From Undaria pinnatifida (taxonomy: Eukaryota; Sar; Phaeophyceae; Laminariales; Alariaceae), in assembly GCA_012845835.1 (NCBI GenBank), contig JABAKD010000010.1, positions 1,917,501-1,981,500 of the forward strand: a stretch of DNA of 64,000 bases. Direction: 5' to 3'. Each line of letters begins with the position of its first letter. Position 1 is the first letter of the stretch. Below the pieces are notes generated by a model. The model did no database searches. It saw only the letters and a list, made by a program, of their open reading frames with translations, and was not told the origin of the DNA. Both the position numbers and the translations under genes were made by a program. Shown here piece by piece: positions 35,413 through 46,396 of this stretch.

Positions 35413-35624
35413 CTGTATGTGCTTGCCGATCTCAACTAGGGCTTGGGGCGCTCGCGACAAAGGTCCCACCCCCACCAGTCGAAGCGAAGCAAAAGGCAGC
35501 GACCCGCCCCCCCCCGAGCTGGCAACATTAACCTCTACAGGGTTAAGATTGGTCACGTTGAACCGTCTACGGCCAGTCGCGCCGGCGCGCAAGGTGCCCA
35601 AGTTTACCACCAGTGGGCGTGTTT
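35413..35624 (-). CDS. TMEM131: TMEM131-type gene, exon 11
   Basis: ETRPLVVNLGTLRAGATG followed by FNVTNLNP aligns with human EERFIDFGVLSATEAS...NSNPIELAI. The acceptor CCCCCCTAG (35625) has a strong pyrimidine tract and fits phase 1. A second acceptor at 35705 was considered but gives a poor protein join. Donor CAG|GTGACT. Confidence 0.85.
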
Positions 35625-36458
35625 CTAGGGGGGAATGGTCCGCTTGTGCTCCCGCTTTTTCTGTCGGCGGCGTGTCCTTTCGCCTCGTCGGGTGTGAGGA
35701 AAACCTGTTTTGTCGTGGTTCATGTATAAAGTATTTGCAGGGATGAAGGTGTGTGTGGTTGGCCGGGAAGAGGGCGGGGGGGGGGAGGGAGATAGGGAGC
35801 GGGGGGAGACGGGGGTACAGTACGACAGGGAACGCCGGACTACAAGCCCGTCGGTGATTGGATCGGATTGGTAACGGTTTCCTCATGGCGTCCCTCTGTT
35901 CGCGCACCACGTAAAGGCCGGTTGCCCAACTAGCAACATGATATGCCCAGTACATAAACTCGTGTGTATTCTACTGCTGTGCTCCACAGCAGTATCGTGG
36001 AACTGCTTGCGCTCCATGCTTGCCTCGTTTTGCTCCGATACGGGAAGACTATCGCTCCTCCTCTAGCGCTAACTGCACACCAACAAGGGCGGCCGAAGTA
36101 ACACCCACTGCACCAGCTACACCAACAGCTACATTCAAAGCAGCAACAGCAGCAACAATAAAAAAGGAAAACAACAGCATCACTAGCACCACCATCAGCG
36201 AAAAGGAAAAACGACAACAGCACGCACCGCCACCGATAACAACAATTTAGGCTGTTTACGCACGCCGGCAGACTAAAACACGACATATAAGACCATGGCA
36301 CTCCCTCCCCACCCCCTTCCCTCAGACCATGACACCCCTCCTCCCCACCCCTTTCCAGTCCGTTGCCACTCGCCTAGCATCCGGCGGAAGCCCTGCCAGC
36401 ACCGCCTGCGACGACCCCCCCTCCCCCCCCAACCCCCCTCCGCTTGCATCCATATAAC

Positions 36459-37248
36459 CATCAAACTCCCCCAACAGGCCGAAGTGGAGGCTCCCATCGA
36501 ACACAAACACAGGAATGTGGTGGGTCGACGCATTAGTCTCCACCCTCAGTGTGCACGTGAAGGGCAACGATCGCTCCCCTCCCTCCCCCTCCCCGCCCCC
36601 ACCCCCTTGCCCATCCCTACCCCCACCCCCTCTCCCGGCGCCTCCGGCGGAGCCTGCCGGAAACCCCGCGCGTCGCTCAGCCGCGAGCTCGTCTAGGGCT
36701 CTCTGCGCGGGTGTGCGCTGGTCCGAAGAAACAGAGGGGACGAATTCGCGCGCCCCTTCTCCGTCAACGCCTTCCACGGGGTGCGCGCGCGCGCGGTCCG
36801 GGGGGGATGGGTGAAAACCCCCGCCCCCCGCTGCGCCCGATGCCGGTACACCTTCCATGTCTATAGACGACAACGACGACGACGATAACGTCAATGGCGG
36901 CGATGCTGCTGTTGCAGATGGGGTGGAAAGCGGCCTGAAAACCGGCGATGCCGGCCTCTCGCGGTCCGTAGCCTTAGGCTCGGAGGGAAGCGAGGGAGAA
37001 GAGGACGGCGACCAAGGGGATCCTCCTCCTCCTCCTCCCCCTCCTCCGACACCACCTCCTCCTCCTTCTCCTGCAACACCGACACCTCTACGGGTATCAC
37101 GACCGCTTCCGTTAAAGCTGCCGCCGAGGCCGACCCTACTAGCCGCTGCCCATCGGCGAAAAGAGATGGAGATGCCTTCCCAAGAGGCTTGAGGGAGCGC
37201 CACCGACGCTGCCGCAGTAGGGTCCACACCAGTCACCGAAATAATATC
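36459..37248 (-). CDS. TMEM131: TMEM131-type gene, exon 10
   Basis: Begins DIISVTGVDP after a TACCAG acceptor with a TACTAAA branch-like word upstream. A roughly 170-residue Gly/Ser/Pro/Glu insertion (CTC triplets at 37021-37070) separates this from TLRVETNASTHHIPVFVFDG, which matches human NNILLITNASKFHLPVRVYTG. The donor ATG|GTTATA is weak but is the only in-phase GT that restores the FD|ETRPLVVNLG junction. Confidence 0.82.
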
Positions 37249-37795
37249 CTGGTAACGAGGCGTTTAGTATCGGGGCCGGTCGGACCGACGAACGCACGGG
37301 GGCGGCGGGGATGGGGGACGGAAGGGCCGATGATGCTTGTGTCGGCTTCCTCGCTGCTTGACCCTTTTAAAACCCCACAACCTCTCCCAATACTAATTCC
37401 GAGTTATTTTTCCCAAAAACGGTTTTCCGTTGTGAAGGCGTTAACCCTTTTACAACTGCAAAATGTATGCCACACTAATTTCACGTAATTTGTCCCAAAG
37501 GGCATGGGCGCAGTTCTGAGGGGGGGAACGCGCTTCTCCTAAGAAAGGGGTAGCGCTGAGAGGGTGGCGGAGAACCGCAACGGCAGGAACGAGCGGCCAG
37601 GCGAACGGCATACAAACCATACAAACTTTGACTATGAGTACACCAACCAAACATAGCATGTGAATACTAACCAAACGAATCACACTAGCCGTAGTCGTAC
37701 AAATCTTACAAACTTCGAGTGTGCCACCTAAATATAGCATGCGAATAGGAACCAAACGAATCACAAGAATCATAACAAGCATACAACATGATCAC

Positions 37796-38131
37796 CTGGC
37801 AGTCTTCCATGGCGAGACTCAGAAGTCGCATCGCCACGGGAAAGTGGTTTTTCAGGTCGAGGACCCTTGTCTCCAACCCCAGCAACATCTCATCTCCTTC
37901 CCACCCCCCTTCCCCTCCCTCCTCCTCGTTCACGCCTGCCACGTTTGTGGACCTTCCCCACAACCGCTCCTCCGCGCCAGCCCCGTTCTTGCGCTTAGCT
38001 TTGCCGGACGGAGGCGTGCTTGGTCGCGAGGAATTTCTACCTACTTCAACCTGCCGCAATTTTCGGTTGAGCGTACGGGAGCGGGGGGGGCTGGTGGGGT
38101 TGGGTTCCACAATCGTGGACGAGGCAGCCGG
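37796..38131 (-). CDS. TMEM131: TMEM131-type gene, exon 9
   Basis: 112 codons, phase 0 on both sides. DLKNHFPVAMRLLSLAMED matches human YLTNTFSFAILIHDVLLPEE. The N-terminal two thirds is a basic, Ser/Pro-rich insertion. Acceptor CACCTTTTAG supplies an in-frame stop just outside the exon; donor CAG|GTGATC. Confidence 0.88.
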
Positions 38132-38383
38132 CTAAAAGGTGGCACCCGGCAGCCCAGCAGGCGTGCGGGCAGATGCTCTAGCGCTTTCCGTCCTTCCTCC
38201 GCCCCAACCTCCCCTCCATCCCATCTATCTTCCCCTCTCCCCACCCCCCCACACCCCAATCCTCTCCGCCTGCGCCCACGGAAGAGCACTGCAATAATAT
38301 TCCCAACCATCCGGCCTTCCTTTTCTTCTCCTCCCTCGTTCTCTCTCCCTCCACCTCCCAGCCTCCCCTCCTTTACCGCTCAC

Positions 38384-38523
38384 CTGGAAGCTAACCTGGC
38401 CCCATTCGTAGGCGACACCTCCGTGCAGGACGTGTGCGCGGTAGTCTATCTCCACCACCGCCAGCTCTGGCATGGTGTGATTCACGGCAATTAGCACCTT
38501 CCCCGCCTCGTGGGTGGCGGAGG
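38384..38523 (-). CDS. TMEM131: TMEM131-type gene, exon 8
   Basis: GKVLIAVNHTMPELAVVEID followed by YRAHVLHGG aligns with human GKITVKAKEKSYSKLEIPYQAEVLDG. Acceptor TTCCTCCAG, donor CAG|GTGAGC. The in-frame sequence upstream of the acceptor is intron. Confidence 0.92.
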
Positions 38524-38875
38524 CTGGAGGAACGCCAACCACAGTCGCCGCCACCGCCGCCGCCGCCGCCGCCGAGAGAACGTGTCGGAGAACGGTAATA
38601 CGCAGGAGGACGTACAACATGATGGAGATATGTGAGTAGTGTTTTTTTGGGGGACGGGGGAAGGGGGAGGGTAAGCTACCGGGATTCCAAGACACATATA
38701 TACCCGTAAACCCACCTTACACTCATAAACACACTACACACTGGTGACACACAATACATAATACACCCGTCAACACGCCACATACCCGTGAACACAGCGA
38801 AAGAAGTAAGGTTTGATCATGCTACAGGCCCATTCACGCACACAATCAAAATCACTGAAAGCGCCTTCTCCTCAC

Positions 38876-39048
38876 CCGTAGCCCTCTCCTCGCCAGCCAC
38901 CGGCGGGTCCCCCCCACTATACACTAGCCGAACGGCGTCGTCCATCCCCTCCCCCGCCCCAATTATCGTTCCTTCTCGAAACCCCACGTTGATGCGGGGG
39001 TCGGGGTGGCTCACGCGAGCACCCACGATCAACATCGGCTCCCTTCCG
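38876..39048 (-). CDS. TMEM131: TMEM131-type gene, exon 7
   Basis: Enters in phase 2 and leaves in phase 1. MLIVGARVSHPDPRINVGF aligns with human DVPITSVRPTPQNDAITV. Very strong acceptor (TTTCTGCTTGTTAG) and donor (CGG|GTGAGG). Confidence 0.9.
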
Positions 39049-39479
39049 CTAACAAGCAGAAACCGAGGAGAGTGAGGGCAGAGGGGGGAACGGGGGGGGG
39101 GTTGTGTTATGGGGAGTCTGGTGTGGTGCGTCACATGGATACCACCGAACAAGTTACACATGCCGTGTTTCGACCGCGAGAGAAGAGCAGCGAGCGGGTA
39201 GTATCCACAGCAGCAGAACCAGCGGCAGCAGCAACAACAGCAACAATAGTAGCTGCCGACGTCGAAGAAATGATTTAACACCGACGGCGCTATAGGACAA
39301 CGCTTACACGGCTATCACACTTACCAGCTACGAGGCAGTTAAGAGGGACGATACTGCACCAATAAATAAAGTATTTCATGCAACTTGCAAAGTGAGTTTC
39401 GACGAAATCCTTCATCCATCATAGCTGCGGTGTCTTTCTAACGTTAACAACAAATACCAATGGTGTAGAGAGAACCCAC

Positions 39480-39637
39480 TTGTTGAAGAGAGAAACAGAC
39501 GCTTGCCGTCGCTCCGAAGACGACGTGAGCACTCCAAAGTCTACCTCCGACGGGCTAGGGTCGACGTCTCCTCTAGACACCTGCAACTCCACCGGAACAT
39601 CCATGCTATAGCTGTTGGTGCGCAGGTGGATGTACCC
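39480..39637 (-). CDS. TMEM131: TMEM131-type gene, exon 6
   Basis: YIHLRTNSYSMDVPVELQV matches human AFIRIKTNASDSTEFIILPVEVEV, and VDFGVL matches LDFGTL. An in-frame TAG is part of the acceptor CTGTAG. The donor AA|GTGGGT leaves phase 2 and rebuilds an Asn at the junction (LFN|N). Confidence 0.92.
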
Positions 39638-40570
39638 CTACAGAGCACCGGTAAGTTGAAGCCACAAATGAAGCAGGAAACAAAAGCGGAACGAACGGAG
39701 GACGGGGGGGGGGGAATGAAATACTAGAGCTGTCAGTCGGTAGGGTTTCACGGCTAAGAACTAGCCGGTAGTTGCAGCTAACCAACTAACTGTTTTTTAG
39801 TCGGAAAGTCGGCGAGCGAAGCCAGCTGATAGCCGGCCGACTTGCCTACTTAAGTCAGGCGAGCCAAGCGAGTCCAACTGGCTTCCCCCAGCCGAAGGGC
39901 CCCCGCCCAAGAAAAGAAAAAATGCATCCCGCGTTGACTAATCCTTCCTACAAGTGTGGAAAGCCAATAAGTCGGATAGTCGGCACCTCCGGGAAACGCA
40001 AGGGCCCCCGCCCAAGAAGAGAAAAAAATGCATCCCGCGTTGACTAATCCTTCCTACAAGTGAGGAAGGCCAATAAGTCGGATAGTCGGCACCTCCGGGA
40101 AACGACTACCTATTAGTTCGACTGATAACTAGTCTGTTCGGTTAAGTCGCGCTGAGCCACAGCTGTCAAGTACAGTAACACAGAGGGGATGGGGGGGGGG
40201 GCGAAAGTGCACCCCTTTGAGACTATCCAGAGCGGTCACAATGTCAAACATCCCCGCGTTCTCTACGGAACCGTACTCCACTCCGACGACCAATTAAACG
40301 CACAAAGAACAAACGAAAACCATCACCGCCAGAGCAAAAAAACAATCCAACCACGCGCTCTCGCCTTAAAAAGGCTTGCACTACAAATAGATACAATCCT
40401 TACCCTGCTGCAAAAATGATCCTACTCCCCCTCTCGGTCCAAACTAGTCCAAACTACTACTAGTAGGAATAACAGTAGACGTAGTTTTGCAGTACAACAG
40501 GGGTGAATAACCAACTCAAACGGACGCCAAAAAAAAACTACTCCAATTACAAGCAAGTTTCTGCGCCCAC
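39638..40570 (-). other. Intron 5 carrying a MITE-like insertion
   Basis: 933-bp intron, about half of which is a transposon-like block (39727-40168). Confidence 0.75.
39727..40168. mobile_element. MITE-like element with 105-bp tandem
   Basis: Starts ACTAGAGCTGTCAGTCGG and ends GAGCCACAGCTGTCAAGT, weakly inverted ends reminiscent of hAT-type MITEs. Inside, a 105-bp unit starting AAGGGCCCCCGC is repeated (39895-39999 and 40000-40104). Related words (GCTGTGAGTTGGC, AAGTCAGGYGAGC) recur at 48987-49140 and 50240-50330. Confidence 0.45.
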
Positions 40571-40690
40571 CTGAAAATTCCCCGGTTTCTCCGCCTTAAA
40601 AGAGATCCGGATCACCTCTCGCTCCGCCCCCGGAGGCACGTGCCAAGCTGATCCATGCTCCACGCTTCCCCCCACCAGCAATCCGGGAGG
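40571..40690 (-). CDS. TMEM131: TMEM131-type gene, exon 5
   Basis: 40 codons, phase 0 on both sides. AWHVPPGAEREVIRISF aligns with human LWEIPPYETKGVMRASF. Acceptor TCAAAAG, donor CAG|GTGGGC, joined in phase to the GYIHLRTN exon. Confidence 0.9.
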
Positions 40691-41646
40691 CTTTTGACAT
40701 GCGAAACATGAAAGAGACACCCAAGTAGGCTAGGGGGGTCAGGGGAGCGGGTTTAGGGGAAGGGGGTTCGAAGAGGGGGGTCGAACAAATCGCTGCTTCG
40801 GCCGGTGCGATGGCCGCGAAGATGGGGGGAAAAAATAGCGGTGGGGATCGGGCGGGTGTGTGTGTGTGGGGGGGGGGGGCGGTCTCTTTTTACCACGGAT
40901 AGGTTTATTTGGATACGCGTGGTGGCCTCCGACAGACTACTGGTGGAAGGTTTATTTGGATGAGTGCACCACGAACGCACCGAGCAGGTAGACGGCCTTT
41001 ACGTGGACGCCATGAAACGTCATGAAAAATCATGAAAGGTCGTGAAAAATCATGGAAGGTCCAACTTTCACAAGAGTAGACGGCATGAAAGTCTGATCTA
41101 TCCACCAGACACAGACGGCTCACAGCTTGGAAATGACACCAAGGAAGGTCAAGCAACCAACTAGACGCATACTACCCAAGCTCACGCTGTCACGCGCAGG
41201 AGACACGACACAATGCTCAGCACATCGTAGCACGCCCATAACTGCCAAACACTCACAAAGACGCCATGACCACCTGAGCTACCCACCCGAAGCGCATGAC
41301 CCTGAGCGAAGAGCAACAGCGGTAAACGCGTCGCACCAACGGCCTATCCACAACGGCCTTCAACCAACCCCAGGCAACGACAAGAGCGCCACAAACGGCA
41401 TCACCCACAACGTCTCCAACCCGATGACCTCAGGGGGTGAGAGAAAGAGCACCGCGGCATGTAACGCCGGTCTAGCAACTCCCGAAAAACCAACACGCAA
41501 ACGCATGCCGGCTAAACCACCCCAGCAAGACAAACGGCACACACGCCGACCGAACAACCCGTAAAAAACAAAACGCAGACACACTAACACACAAAACAAA
41601 CATCAGACACACAAACACTCCCCCAATACCCAAAACAAGGCCACAC

Positions 41647-41826
41647 CTTCGGAGGCGTTTCTCCCCCCGGTGGATGCGGGTCCGAAAACGCAGTCGCCAA
41701 TTTCTCCGCGCCGTGATGAACCCTCTTCGGTCTCCCCCCCCCAGATGACGCCTCTGGGCTGGCAACGCCCGAGCTCATCAAACTCTCTGGCATCGTCAGA
41801 TGCAGAAATCCTTCCGTTGTGAAGAT
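41647..41826 (-). CDS. TMEM131: TMEM131-type gene, exon 4
   Basis: 60 codons, phase 0 on both sides. IFTTEGFLHLTMPES matches the human VVEMYSSGGDLHLELP strand. The rest is a Gly/Pro-rich insertion absent from animal proteins. Acceptor CCCTCACAG, donor AAG|GTGTGG. Confidence 0.88.
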
Positions 41827-42177
41827 CTGTGAGGGAGGGAAAGGATATCCGAGGTACAGAGGGGGTTCGTATCGGCATGCATTCGGACCGTTACTTATTC
41901 CAGATGGGTGGGTGGGTGGGTGGGTGGGTGGGTGGGTGGGTGCCCTCCATGACTTTGGAGCACACCAACAGCACCAGGGTACTAACGGAGAACGCCTTCC
42001 AAAAACCAACGACCCCCCATCCCCTCTCGTCGACACTATTCCTTTGCCCCATACAACACAGGGGACTCTGACCACAAGTCCCCATTGCCATACCGCTGCA
42101 CATATACTGCCATGACCCTACCGCCTAAACACACTATCGTGACCCCCCACCCCCTGCCCCCCCCGACATCCTCTCAC
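41827..42177 (-). other. Intron 3 with TGGG repeat
   Basis: 351-bp intron. It contains about nine TGGG units at 41905-41941 on the plus strand (CCCA on the transcribed strand). Confidence 0.8.
41905..41941 (+). repeat. (TGGG)n microsatellite
   Basis: Nine or so perfect TGGG units inside intron 3. The plus strand could form G-quadruplexes; the pre-mRNA carries the C-rich complement. Confidence 0.9.
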
Positions 42178-42306
42178 CTCCGTGATGGCCAGAGTGTGCC
42201 AGTATGGGGGGTTGTACACGAAAAGGGGGCGTGTGTACGTTGACCCGACGGGGATGCTGGAAGCCACTATCGGCTGAATCCTGAACGGGTTTCGCACCGC
42301 TTTCGC
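42178..42306 (-). CDS. TMEM131: TMEM131-type gene, exon 3
   Basis: 43 codons, phase 0 on both sides. NPFRIQPIVASSIPVGSTYT aligns with the human stretch NPYRLRPFLGARVPVNSSF, and FVYNPP with the following strand. Acceptor CTCCGCAG, donor GAG|GTGAGA. This is one of the best conserved exons and is too short for a simple reading-frame scan. Confidence 0.92.
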
Positions 42307-42644
42307 CTGCGGAGGCGGCGCGGTAACGGCGTTCGGGTGCGTAAGGGTGAAAAACGGGCTAGGTAAAACGCAATGCGTGCAACTTCTACTCTACCCACGA
42401 TAAAAGATAGCGAACACAACGTACGACCTTTCATACGAAAACAAAACGGCGCTGTTGAATGCCGCTTCCTGCATTTCGGGTATACCCCCCCCATTTTCTG
42501 CATTGCTTCGGATAGTGCCCGGAATAGCAAGCACCCGCGCACTCTTGTTGCATAAGTTATAGTCAGCCTCCGATGGCGTCGTGAAAAAAGGAGAACGAGC
42601 GCGCTGCTTCGGCGAGAGAGGGAAATCAGGCGATCGTGACCCAC

Positions 42645-42731
42645 CAGAACTTTGTAGCGGATGTCTCCGGCGGAGGTCGCGACGGTGAGCACAGCGTGCG
42701 AAGAGCCAATGGTGTGCGGAAGAAATACCAC
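42645..42731 (-). CDS. TMEM131: TMEM131-type gene, exon 2
   Basis: 29 codons, phase 0 on both sides. It encodes VVFLPHTIGSSHAVLTVATS and ends IRYKVL, aligned with the human segment VVFLARVVGN...NTSNHGVFTYQVF. Acceptor GGCAG, donor CTG|GTGGGT. Confidence 0.88.
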
Positions 42732-43774
42732 CTGCCGGCCGTGAGGAGAGACGAAAACCACGACCACGACCACCAGGGGGGGGTGCGATTTCGGTCGATA
42801 GCTAAGGCCCACGGTACGATAACAAGCTTCGATAGCATCGATCTTGGGACGAAAACAAGGCGCCCCGATAGCGCAAGCGAGCACAGGCATGCGAGGTGAC
42901 CGCCCCCCACGGCCTAGAGGGGAGCGACATGGAGAGAGAGTCACACGGGCGGACGCATACCAATGTCGCCAGGGCGCCCGTCGCCCTTTAGTCACGTCGT
43001 GTTACGCCTTATCACGCCATGTCACACCATATCACATCAACTCTTAGCACGTCATATAACGGAACAACGCCCACAGATAGAATGACCTGTACATCCAACG
43101 CCGCCACCGGTGCGTCATGCCACATCATCTTACATCATCCCCTAAACGCCTACATACAGACAGGAATTGCCACGCCCAACCCCGCCACGGGTGGTTAATT
43201 TACGAAGCCTAGTCGCTTTAGTAGATATCGGTGTCCGTTACAAGCAATCAAAGCGTGCGCACATTCAACTATTATCGCGTTTGCGAAAGTGCTTTGTCGG
43301 TTATAGCAGCGAGACAGTCGTTAAGTTCAGGCTTATTCGTTAAGTTCAGGCTTACTTCCGACCAAACATTTCGCAAGTGTTACCTGCGACAATTTCCAAC
43401 CGCAGATCCTCCGGCCCGCCCACCGCGCCGCAGGGAGGGGGGGGGAGGGGGACGCGTCGATATCATCCCCCGAGAGCAAGAACGGCCGATCACCGCAAGC
43501 AAACCCAACGGCGGGCATCGCGACCATATCTGTTAGCCGGTCTTGCGCCCCCCCTCCTACCCCCGGTGCGCGCACCACCTGCCTGCTTGCTAGACCTCTT
43601 TATCGTAGCCAGCACAGCGTCCTCCCATATTTTCATCCTTTCCCCACAATTTGGCACACCCTAGACAACGTAGCGTACGAAAAAAAAACTGCACCCCAGC
43701 AACACATACCGCTCTCTCACAATCAAGGAAACCCTAAACATTTCAACTAGCGTACAACCCCCCACTCCACTCGC
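42732..43774 (-). other. Intron 1 (GC-AG)
   Basis: 1,043 bp with a GC donor at 43774-43773 and acceptor GGCCGGCAG. No gene or repeat of note inside. Confidence 0.65.
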
Positions 43775-44042
43775 CTGGAACGAGGTCTCCCCGTCTGGCG
43801 GCAGAGCCTGCGGCAGGAAAGACGCTGGGTGAAACTGTGGATTGTTGGAAGTTACCGACAGCAACTGCACCCACCCGTCCCCACCCCAGCCCCCACCCCC
43901 GCTGCTAAACCCGGCCTCCGTTTCCCCTCGCCTCGTCTCTGCGTCCGGTGGGACGCTCCCGCGCTCGCTCGAGGCGGGCGCCGTGTGTGCGGGGAGGTTG
44001 GAGGAAGGGCTACGTATATCTCTTTTTTCGCGAAAATCGCGG
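43775..44042 (-). CDS. TMEM131: TMEM131-type gene, first exon seen
   Basis: The 3' part encodes VQLLSVTSNNPQFHPASF followed by PPDGETSFQ, matching the first PapD-like module of TMEM131 (human ...SHFHASFF... and GNTSFD). The donor is CAG|GCGAGT, a GC instead of GT, and it is the only site that joins in phase to the next exon (TSFQ|VVFLPHT). I placed the start at a TTCTCAG acceptor; the frame is open from there through a low-complexity stretch. An alternative start is 43864, after GTGCAG, which lacks a pyrimidine tract. Confidence 0.7.
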
Positions 44043-44674
44043 CTGAGAAGTAACGAGTTTCAGTGCGGAGCAGGCCGTCGAGGGGGGGGGAGGGAGGGCG
44101 TCGAAGGAAGGAGGGGTTAGGAGATGGAGGGGGGGGGGAGGGGTCCTCGCTGTGGTTGTCTGTTAACGTAACTGCTCTCAATACCATACATACGAAGCGC
44201 TGCGTAGACCGGACTGCCTGTACGACTACTACAAAACAATAAGTACCATAGCGCTGCAGCTGTATTACACTCTGCCGTATTTGCTCCTTCCATCCTTCAG
44301 ACCGAGAACTGTCTAAAGAGTGGTGACGGTTGCTAACGGTTAGTAATCATTACATCTATCGGCGACACAAGTCGAATGGGGCGTAAGAGGTAAGGGGCGC
44401 ATCGGAAGATAAAAAGCACTGAGAGATGTACTGAACGCGCGCAGCACGATTCTACTTGTATAAATAGTAGCTAATAAATAGTGCTACACGCTCTGCCTCA
44501 AAAGTGGGTAAGACCGCCCCTCCACTTTCCAGGTCGTTCGCTACACGATACCAGTGGTACGCTGTCCCAGGTAGAGTACAATGGTGTGGTGGTATGGTAT
44601 GCTGCTGTTGTATGCTGGTATGATATTATAGACTCTCAGTTGGTTGATTATGCGTCGACAACTAATGGTTAACG
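44043..44674. other. No feature seen
   Basis: Probably intron or upstream sequence of the TMEM131-type gene. The pyrimidine-rich minus strand at 44060-44150 supports the 44042 acceptor. Confidence 0.45.
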
Positions 44675-44945
44675 CCGGTCGCCTCGGTGGTCTAATGGTT
44701 GTACCCTCAAATGGTACATACCAGGTATCAGGTACTTGAGTTGGTGCTGGGGCTCTACTTCCACTATAGGAATCAACTGCTGATAGCGCCTAGCACCGGG
44801 GGTAGGCACAAATTCGAAGCGAGGTGACGAGGGAGCAACAACTGGTATCTTCTCGCGATAGAAATGAAGGCGCGTACCGTAGTGGGGAGGGGGAAGAAGA
44901 GCCTGCTTACGTAGTGACCCCGGATCTGAGGTACGTCTAGGTAGG
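44675..44945 (+). mobile_element. tRNA-derived SINE, family S2
   Basis: The head GGTGGTCTAATGGTT is an A-box of tRNA type. The body shares GCTGATAGCGCCTAGCA, TCTTCTCGCGATA and GACCCCGGATCTGAG with 59641-59940. Between the two boxes this copy carries TACCAGGTA (44719-44727) where the other copy has an AT-rich stretch. Confidence 0.7.
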
Positions 44946-45284
44946 GAGGCAGAAGGAAACAGGGAAAAAGAGGAGATAATAGAACGGATGAGCAAAAACA
45001 AAAATTACACCTGGTACCTTTTTACAAAAATATGAAGAGTTGAAATACCTGGTACTCGTACAAAACTCGATGCTGTCGTATACACCTGTTGATAATTATT
45101 ACACCAAGAACAAAAATGTTCTCGAACGAGGTATGCTTGTGCAGAGGGTCGCATCATTGACCGAGCAGGCCCCATGTGGCGACTCCAGCGCGGAAAATTA
45201 ATCCGATACTCCACTATTTATTATATTTCATTTTATTTTGCTCATCCCATCTATTTTCTTCGCACTTTTTCTTTCACCTTCTCC
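44946..45284. other. No gene seen
   Basis: Unassigned AT-rich DNA with TACCTGGTA at 45046-45054. Confidence 0.4.
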
Positions 45285-45700
45285 CTTCCTATACGTAACT
45301 CAGACCCGGGGCCACGAAGCGGGCTCTTCTCCCCCCTCCCCACTACGGTACGCGCCTTGGCTTTTATCGCGAGAAAGGCTTCACGTTCTTCCCTCGTCGA
45401 CTCGCGTCTAATCATGCTTACCCAACGCCATAAATCGCTCTCCGCAGTTGGTATCTCTAGGAGATGGAAATCTCCACACCGACATTAAAGAAGGTACCTT
45501 ACCGCTTTTTTCGACAAAATTGTTGACAACAGTCATTGAATCATATACCAGGTATACCCTAACCCCAACCCATTGAAACGCAACCAACCATTGTAGGGTG
45601 AACCCCCTTGGTTTCGCAAACGTGTTAACCTCCACTCAGGCTTAAAGCCGAGACTCCAACCTTAGGAGTGTTATTAACCACTGGACCAACGGAGCTTAGG
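45285..45700 (-). mobile_element. tRNA-derived SINE, family S2 (minus strand)
   Basis: On the minus strand it begins with CCGTTGGTCCAGTGGTTAA (tRNA-like A-box region). The distal part matches the S2 body (CGCGATAAAA, GACTCGCG..). TACCAGGTA lies inside at 45546-45554. Confidence 0.6.
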
Positions 45701-46319
45701 TACCACTCGTAGGCCGAGGGGGGGGCAACGGTTACCACATACGAGAGCGAAATATACTATACACGACAAGATGTTACACCTGCTAAACACAAAAAAAAAT
45801 ATCAGACCAACACAGTTTCAACCCCCCACCACGCGGGCCGTGGACAACACAGCACGTAGCACTTCTCCTTTACGAGCGCGGCAGTCTACCGTCCGCCAAC
45901 ACAGCACAGAGCTACTACAGTAGAGCTACTACGTACCGACCGTCGGTGCTGGTGTGCTGGCAACAGACAAATATACAAAACGAAAAAGAAGAGGCGGAGT
46001 ACCTCGTTCAGAGCACAAAGCACGTGGCATGATACATTGTCCACTGAGTCATATATCTCGTGTTCCTTTCGCGGCCCCGCACCGCAGGAAGGAAAAAGCA
46101 AGACTGACACGAGACTCAACAGGTTCAAAAACACCCGATAGGTATATACAGCACCACACTACTATGTCCGAGACCCAGACAGGGAGAGAGTATGATAGGA
46201 GAAACTAACGTAGGAGGGGGTAGGAGTACCTATACTAAAGTAGTAGCGCTAATAATATATTCAATACCTTGTAACTTTTCACGTACACAGAGTGCTGTCT
46301 GATATAGACTATGTAAACT
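45701..46319. other. No feature seen
   Basis: No gene or repeat family recognised. Confidence 0.4.
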
Positions 46320-46396
46320 GAGTTTTGATCAAGAAAATATTTTTGGTCGATCTCACAGCTGAAGGGTATTTTTCATTTTTTCAAATATACCTGGTA
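46320..46396 (-). repeat. Family-T terminal module with TACCTGGTA
   Basis: GATCTCACAGCTGAAGGGTA followed by a T-rich spacer and TACCTGGTA (46388-46396). Confidence 0.65.

Larger units (their letters stand above)
16367..44042 (-). other. TMEM131: TMEM131-family gene (16 exons seen, 5' end missing)
   Basis: TMEM131 proteins are type I membrane proteins of the secretory pathway. From published work on the animal family, the lumenal PapD-like region handles cargo such as procollagen and the cytosolic tail contacts the TRAPP tethering complex. In this organism the cargo is unknown. I traced exons by matching the protein order of human TMEM131 and requiring splice sites and codon phase to agree; all 15 internal junctions fit. 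The exons give about 2,855 residues plus stop, longer than the animal proteins because of low-complexity insertions and a huge Ser/Pro/Ala/Gly tail. The start codon, signal peptide and the first conserved strands are absent: no matching exon was found between 44043 and 64000. Family assignment is strong. The first exon edge (44042) and the 21559 donor are the least certain boundaries. Confidence 0.88.

Noticed and set aside
35625-35704. Longer exon 11 using the acceptor at 35705
   Set aside because: No good in-phase donor in exon 10 fits it, and the added residues interrupt the alignment that the 35625 acceptor restores.
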